Positions 61,202-64,000 of a stretch of 64,000 nucleotides of DNA are shown one piece after another; position 1 is the stretch's first letter; every line of letters begins with the position of its first letter. Both the position numbers and the translations under genes were made by a program. Location of the stretch: the NCBI RefSeq assembly GCF_000022085.1, contig NC_011894.1, forward strand, positions 4,827,001 through 4,891,000. The letters are read 5' to 3'. The notes beneath the pieces were generated by a model. The model saw only the letters and a list, made by a program, of their open reading frames with translations, was not told the DNA's origin and did not search any database. Source of the DNA: Methylobacterium nodulans ORS 2060 (GTDB lineage Bacteria > Pseudomonadota > Alphaproteobacteria > Rhizobiales > Beijerinckiaceae).

Positions 61202-62071
61202 GTCCGGCAGCCGCATCAGCGGCTCGCCCAAGCGGATGCGGTGTCCCTCCCGGACCGTGTCGCAGAGCGAGAACCCTTTCGGGGCCAGCACGATGATGGT
61301 GGAGCCGTGCTGGAACCAGCCCATCTCCTGACCCTTCGCCAGGGCCGCATCGCAGGGGAGGGTGCACGGCCCCTTCAGGCGCAGATCGAGCCCGATGTCG
61401 AGGAAGCGGAAGCGCAGGCTCGCGACCAGGATCGCGGCGACCGGGACGAGTGCCACCGCATGTCCGGTCGCGGCAAGCCGCGTGCGGACGACCGCGCGCT
61501 CGTTCTTGCAGAACAGGGCCTCGATCCGCTTCAGGGCGATCGGGTTCACGTTCCAGGTATCGCCCGCGATATAGGTCACGGATTCCACGCGGCAGTCGTG
61601 CGGCGCGTGGAAGCGGTGATACATCCCGGCCGTGAGCCGGAGCGTGACGTAGCTCCCGTCGCGGAACTGCGCGACCGTGGCGGCATCCGGAACGAGGTCG
61701 GCGAGGCTGTAGGGGAAGCCCTTCACCTGGAACACCCGCGTGCCCTCGATGCGGCCGTTCGCACCGACGATCGCATCGCAGGGGCTCACCAGCACCGACG
61801 GGTCCGCCGCGATCGGCCGGGCGCCGTCCTTGAGCTCGCGGATGAAGCAATCGTGCATGCTGCGGAACCGCGTCGTCTTCGCCTCCGACAGGTCGAGATC
61901 GGAGAACAGGCGCCAGATCCCGATGGAGACATCGCGCACGAGCGGGTTCTCGATCCGGCTGAACCAGCCGATGAACCGAGTGGCGAGGCGGCGGGGGATG
62001 CGGTTCGTGAGCAGGAAGTTGAGGTCTTCCTGCGCGGCGATACGGGCAAGGGCGGACCGGAGTGTCGTCAT
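61196..62071 (-). CDS. psd: Phosphatidylserine decarboxylase proenzyme
   Basis: 291 residues from the ATG at 62069-62071. Makes phosphatidylethanolamine at the inner membrane. Proenzyme is self-cleaved at the GST of WFQHGSTIIVLAP, whose serine becomes the pyruvoyl group, giving a short alpha chain of about 40 residues. RLTAGMYHRFHAPHDCRVESV with the conserved histidines and VSPCDAIVGANG are intact. It is downstream of a class III aminotransferase gene on the same strand, separated by a family A hairpin and about 90 bp more. Confidence 0.94.
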   Translation of the reverse strand: MTTLRSALARIAAQEDLNFLLTNRIPRRLATRFIGWFSRIENPLVRDVSIGIWRLFSDLDLSEAKTTRFRSMHDCFIRELKDGARPIAADPSVLVSPCDAIVGANGRIEGTRVFQVKGFPYSLADLVPDAATVAQFRDGSYVTLRLTAGMYHRFHAPHDCRVESVTYIAGDTWNVNPIALKRIEALFCKNERAVVRTRLAATGHAVALVPVAAILVASLRFRFLDIGLDLRLKGPCTLPCDAALAKGQEMGWFQHGSTIIVLAPKGFSLCDTVREGHRIRLGEPLMRLPDL

Positions 62072-62159
62072 CCCGCGATACGGTTCCCGGAGCGTGTCCG
62101 TCTGGGGTGGGATCCGGCGCTCCGTCCGGACCGGTGAGGGGGCGAAAGCCGAGGTTGCG

Positions 62160-62276
62160 TCATACGGCTTCCGGTTGATCCGTTTGGAGACAAGAGGGCG
62201 CGGGGAACCCCTCTCCCGCACGGGAGAGGGGTTCCCGCGCCCGCCTGTCTCCGAACGGATCAATCGGATGCCGTAT
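62160..62276. repeat. Family A palindrome copy 3 (short form) between aminotransferase gene and psd
   Basis: About 58-bp arms with very few mismatches: from CATACGGCTTCCGGTTGATC through GGGGAACCCCTCTCCCG and back, with only CA at the centre. It lacks the roughly 70-bp middle present in copies 1 and 2 but shows the outer arms best. It abuts the aminotransferase stop codon (62276-62278). A transcript through it would form one of the strongest hairpins in the window, likely to lower or separate psd expression from upstream transcription. Confidence 0.85.
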
Positions 62277-63997
62277 TAGGCGCCCAGAGGCGCGTCGGAC
62301 AGTTCCCTGTCCGGGCGCGGCGCCCGCCGCCCGAACCATTCGGCCCGGCGCACCGCGAAAAGTTCCTTCAGCACGCCGCGGCGGATCTGACGGTCGGTCT
62401 GAGGCAGCGGGTGCCACCAGCCATCCGCCTCCATGGTCCGCGCGGCCGCCACGAAGCGCTCCGCCACGGCGGCGAAATCCGCATCCGTGTAGTTGAGGCT
62501 GAAGATCAGCCGGCCGGTGCCGACCCAGGACAGGGCGAGCCCTTCCGCGCGCAAGTAGTATTGCAGCATCCAATTGTATCGCGACGGGCGCGTATAGAGG
62601 ACGGTCCAGATCGTCGACAGCCCGGCGATGCGGACCGGCAGGCCCTCGGCCGCGAGCCGGCGGTTGAGGTCCTCCGCCCGGGCGCGCCAGCGCGCATCGA
62701 GCCCCTCGTAGAGCGCCTTCGTCTCGGGGCGCTCCAGATGCGCGAAGAAGGCCTCCATCGCGCCCATCACGTAGGGGTGCGAGTTGAAGGTCCCGCGGGC
62801 GAAGCAGATGTCGACCGGGCGGTCGTCGCGGTAGCGCCGCATCAGGTCGCGCCGGCCGCACAGCACGCCGATCGGCAGCCCGCCGCCGACGGTCTTGCCG
62901 TAGGTCACCATGTCGGCCGTCACGCCGAAATACTCCTGCGCCCCGCCCGGCGCGAGGCGGAAGCCGACGAAGACCTCATCGAAGATCAGCACGATGCCGT
63001 GCTCCGTGCAGACCTCCCGGAGCCGGCGCAGCCAGGCCGTGGTCGCGGCGCGGTCGAAGCCGGCGCTGCGGGCGCTGTCGACGAGGGCGGAATCGGCCGG
63101 AGCACCGGCATTCGGGTGCAGCGCCTGGAGCGGGTTGACGAGAATGCAGGCGATGTCCCGGCGGCTGCGCAGGACCTGGAGCGTCGCCTCCGACATGTCC
63201 GACAGCGTGTAGGTGTCGCGCGCCGGCAGCGGATTGCCGATGCCGGGCTGCACGTCGCCCCACCAGCCGTGATAGGCGCCGCAGAAGCGCACGAGATGGG
63301 AGCGGCGCGTGTGGTAGCGGGCGAGGCGCACCGCCTGCATCACCGCCTCGGTGCCCGACATGTGGAACGACACCTCGTCGAGGCCGGAGACCGCGCGCAG
63401 GCGCTCCACGTTGCGCGCCACGACCGGGTGGTAGGCGCCGAGCACCGGCCCGAACTCGCGGACCGTCTCGGCACCGCGCTCCAGAAAGCCCTTGTAGGCG
63501 TCGTATCCGAACAGGTTGACCCCGTAGGATCCCGCGACGTCGTAGAAGACGTTGCCGTCGAGATCCGTGACCGTGACGCCTGCCGAGGCCCGCAGGAAGG
63601 CGCCGGCGCCGAGATGCTCGCGCGCCAGGCGGGCGAACTGGAAGGGCACCCGGTAGAGGCTGGTGAATTGCAGGTCGGAGAGCCCGTCCCGCACCGCGGC
63701 GGTGAGGCGCCGGGTCTCGGCGAAGCGCTCGCGGTAGAGCCCGGCGAGGCGCTCGAACCCGGCGCGGCGCCGGGCGGCGACCGCCTCGGGGGCGCCGTCC
63801 GCGCGGAAGTAGCGGTCCGGTCCGTATTCGTAGAACGGGATCAGCCCGGCGACGCGCCGGGCCATCCGTGAATGGCCGGTGAGCGAGCGATGCTTGGCGC
63901 GCGAGAGCTGGAGGCGGCGACGGAGCCTGACGGCCGCGCCGGCCGCGGCCGCCGCACCGAAAGGAGCGAGAGCAAGGAGCGACCAATGCATGTTCAT
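62276..63997 (-). CDS. Membrane-anchored class III aminotransferase / glutamate-1-semialdehyde aminomutase homologue
   Basis: 573 residues if it starts at the ATG at 63995-63997, three bases from the window edge; a start further upstream cannot be excluded. An N-terminal hydrophobic helix ([19 protein letters not shown]) followed by basic residues suggests membrane anchoring. The fold-type I PLP core begins near residue 130: HMSGTEAVMQAVRLAR, GAYHGWWGD, IFDEVFVGFR and the PLP lysine in TYGKTVGGGLPIG. It resembles HemL but is about 140 residues longer. HemL function is unlikely in an organism using the C4 (ALA synthase) route. Substrate unknown; the psd neighbour hints at a lipid role, which is inference. 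Confidence 0.8.
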   Translation of the reverse strand: MNMHWSLLALAPFGAAAAAGAAVRLRRRLQLSRAKHRSLTGHSRMARRVAGLIPFYEYGPDRYFRADGAPEAVAARRRAGFERLAGLYRERFAETRRLTAAVRDGLSDLQFTSLYRVPFQFARLAREHLGAGAFLRASAGVTVTDLDGNVFYDVAGSYGVNLFGYDAYKGFLERGAETVREFGPVLGAYHPVVARNVERLRAVSGLDEVSFHMSGTEAVMQAVRLARYHTRRSHLVRFCGAYHGWWGDVQPGIGNPLPARDTYTLSDMSEATLQVLRSRRDIACILVNPLQALHPNAGAPADSALVDSARSAGFDRAATTAWLRRLREVCTEHGIVLIFDEVFVGFRLAPGGAQEYFGVTADMVTYGKTVGGGLPIGVLCGRRDLMRRYRDDRPVDICFARGTFNSHPYVMGAMEAFFAHLERPETKALYEGLDARWRARAEDLNRRLAAEGLPVRIAGLSTIWTVLYTRPSRYNWMLQYYLRAEGLALSWVGTGRLIFSLNYTDADFAAVAERFVAAARTMEADGWWHPLPQTDRQIRRGVLKELFAVRRAEWFGRRAPRPDRELSDAPLGA

Positions 63998-64000
63998 CGG

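Overview
The window is a high-GC chromosomal segment of an alphaproteobacterium of the Hyphomicrobiales, most likely a Methylobacterium-type organism. This rests on gene content and order (4.5S RNA-dnaX-ybaB-recR, hrcA opposite rph-rdgB, hisD-UPF0262-low-molecular-weight phosphatase, a BTLCP protease, class I PHA genes), on very GC-rich codon use and on many intergenic palindromes. The genus is an inference. Almost every gene is ordinary core or metabolic chromosome. The accessory part is a set of insertion sequences and repeat families.

Layout. 1-3.8 kb: minus-strand replication and recombination block, 4.5S (SRP) RNA, dnaX, ybaB, recR and def (cut by the window edge). 3.9-7.5 kb: a frameshifted secreted alpha/beta hydrolase and a penicillin-acylase family amidohydrolase. 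8.1-12.1 kb: a small secreted protein, a RecD2-type helicase, a DUF2244 protein and endonuclease III. 12.4-18.7 kb: PdeM nuclease, Lhr-like DNA-damage helicase and HrcA on the minus strand, then rph and rdgB. 18.9-23.6 kb: ohr/ohrR, an Old Yellow Enzyme, arfB, a BTLCP protease and a DUF4186 protein. 23.9-25.5 kb: an IS110-family element and repeats. 25.5-40.9 kb: a carbon-storage, acetate and respiration region with phaC, surf1, cyoDCBA, an MFS transporter, phaB, phaA, acs, yjcH and actP. 41-46.2 kb: a zinc-ribbon metallo-beta-lactamase-fold protein, a GMC oxidoreductase and a UbiD-type decarboxylase divergent from a LysR regulator. 46.5-50.4 kb: hisD, UPF0262, a phosphatase and metY. 50.5-55.7 kb: IS110, then an IS481-family element carrying a second, serine-recombinase element inside its transposase gene. 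55.8-62.1 kb: mgtE, a small iron-permease-like protein, an amidase, a remnant of a solute-binding protein gene, dgoK-dgoA and psd. 62.3 kb to the edge: a membrane-anchored class III aminotransferase homologue.

Working together. Acs, ActP/YjcH, PhaA, PhaB and PhaC form a route from acetate uptake to polyhydroxybutyrate. The cytochrome bo oxidase with its SURF1 factor is an aerobic terminal oxidase sharing the phaC strand. The GMC, UbiD and LysR genes look like a small inducible catabolic unit with unknown substrate.

The most interesting structure is at 51.6-55.7 kb. A long genomic palindrome has been split by an IS481-type element with 49-bp ends and a 5-bp target duplication. The transposase gene of that element has itself been split by a 2.65-kb large-serine-recombinase element flanked by a 5-bp direct repeat. 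The recombinase is itself decayed. All calls are from reading the sequence; no database search was run.
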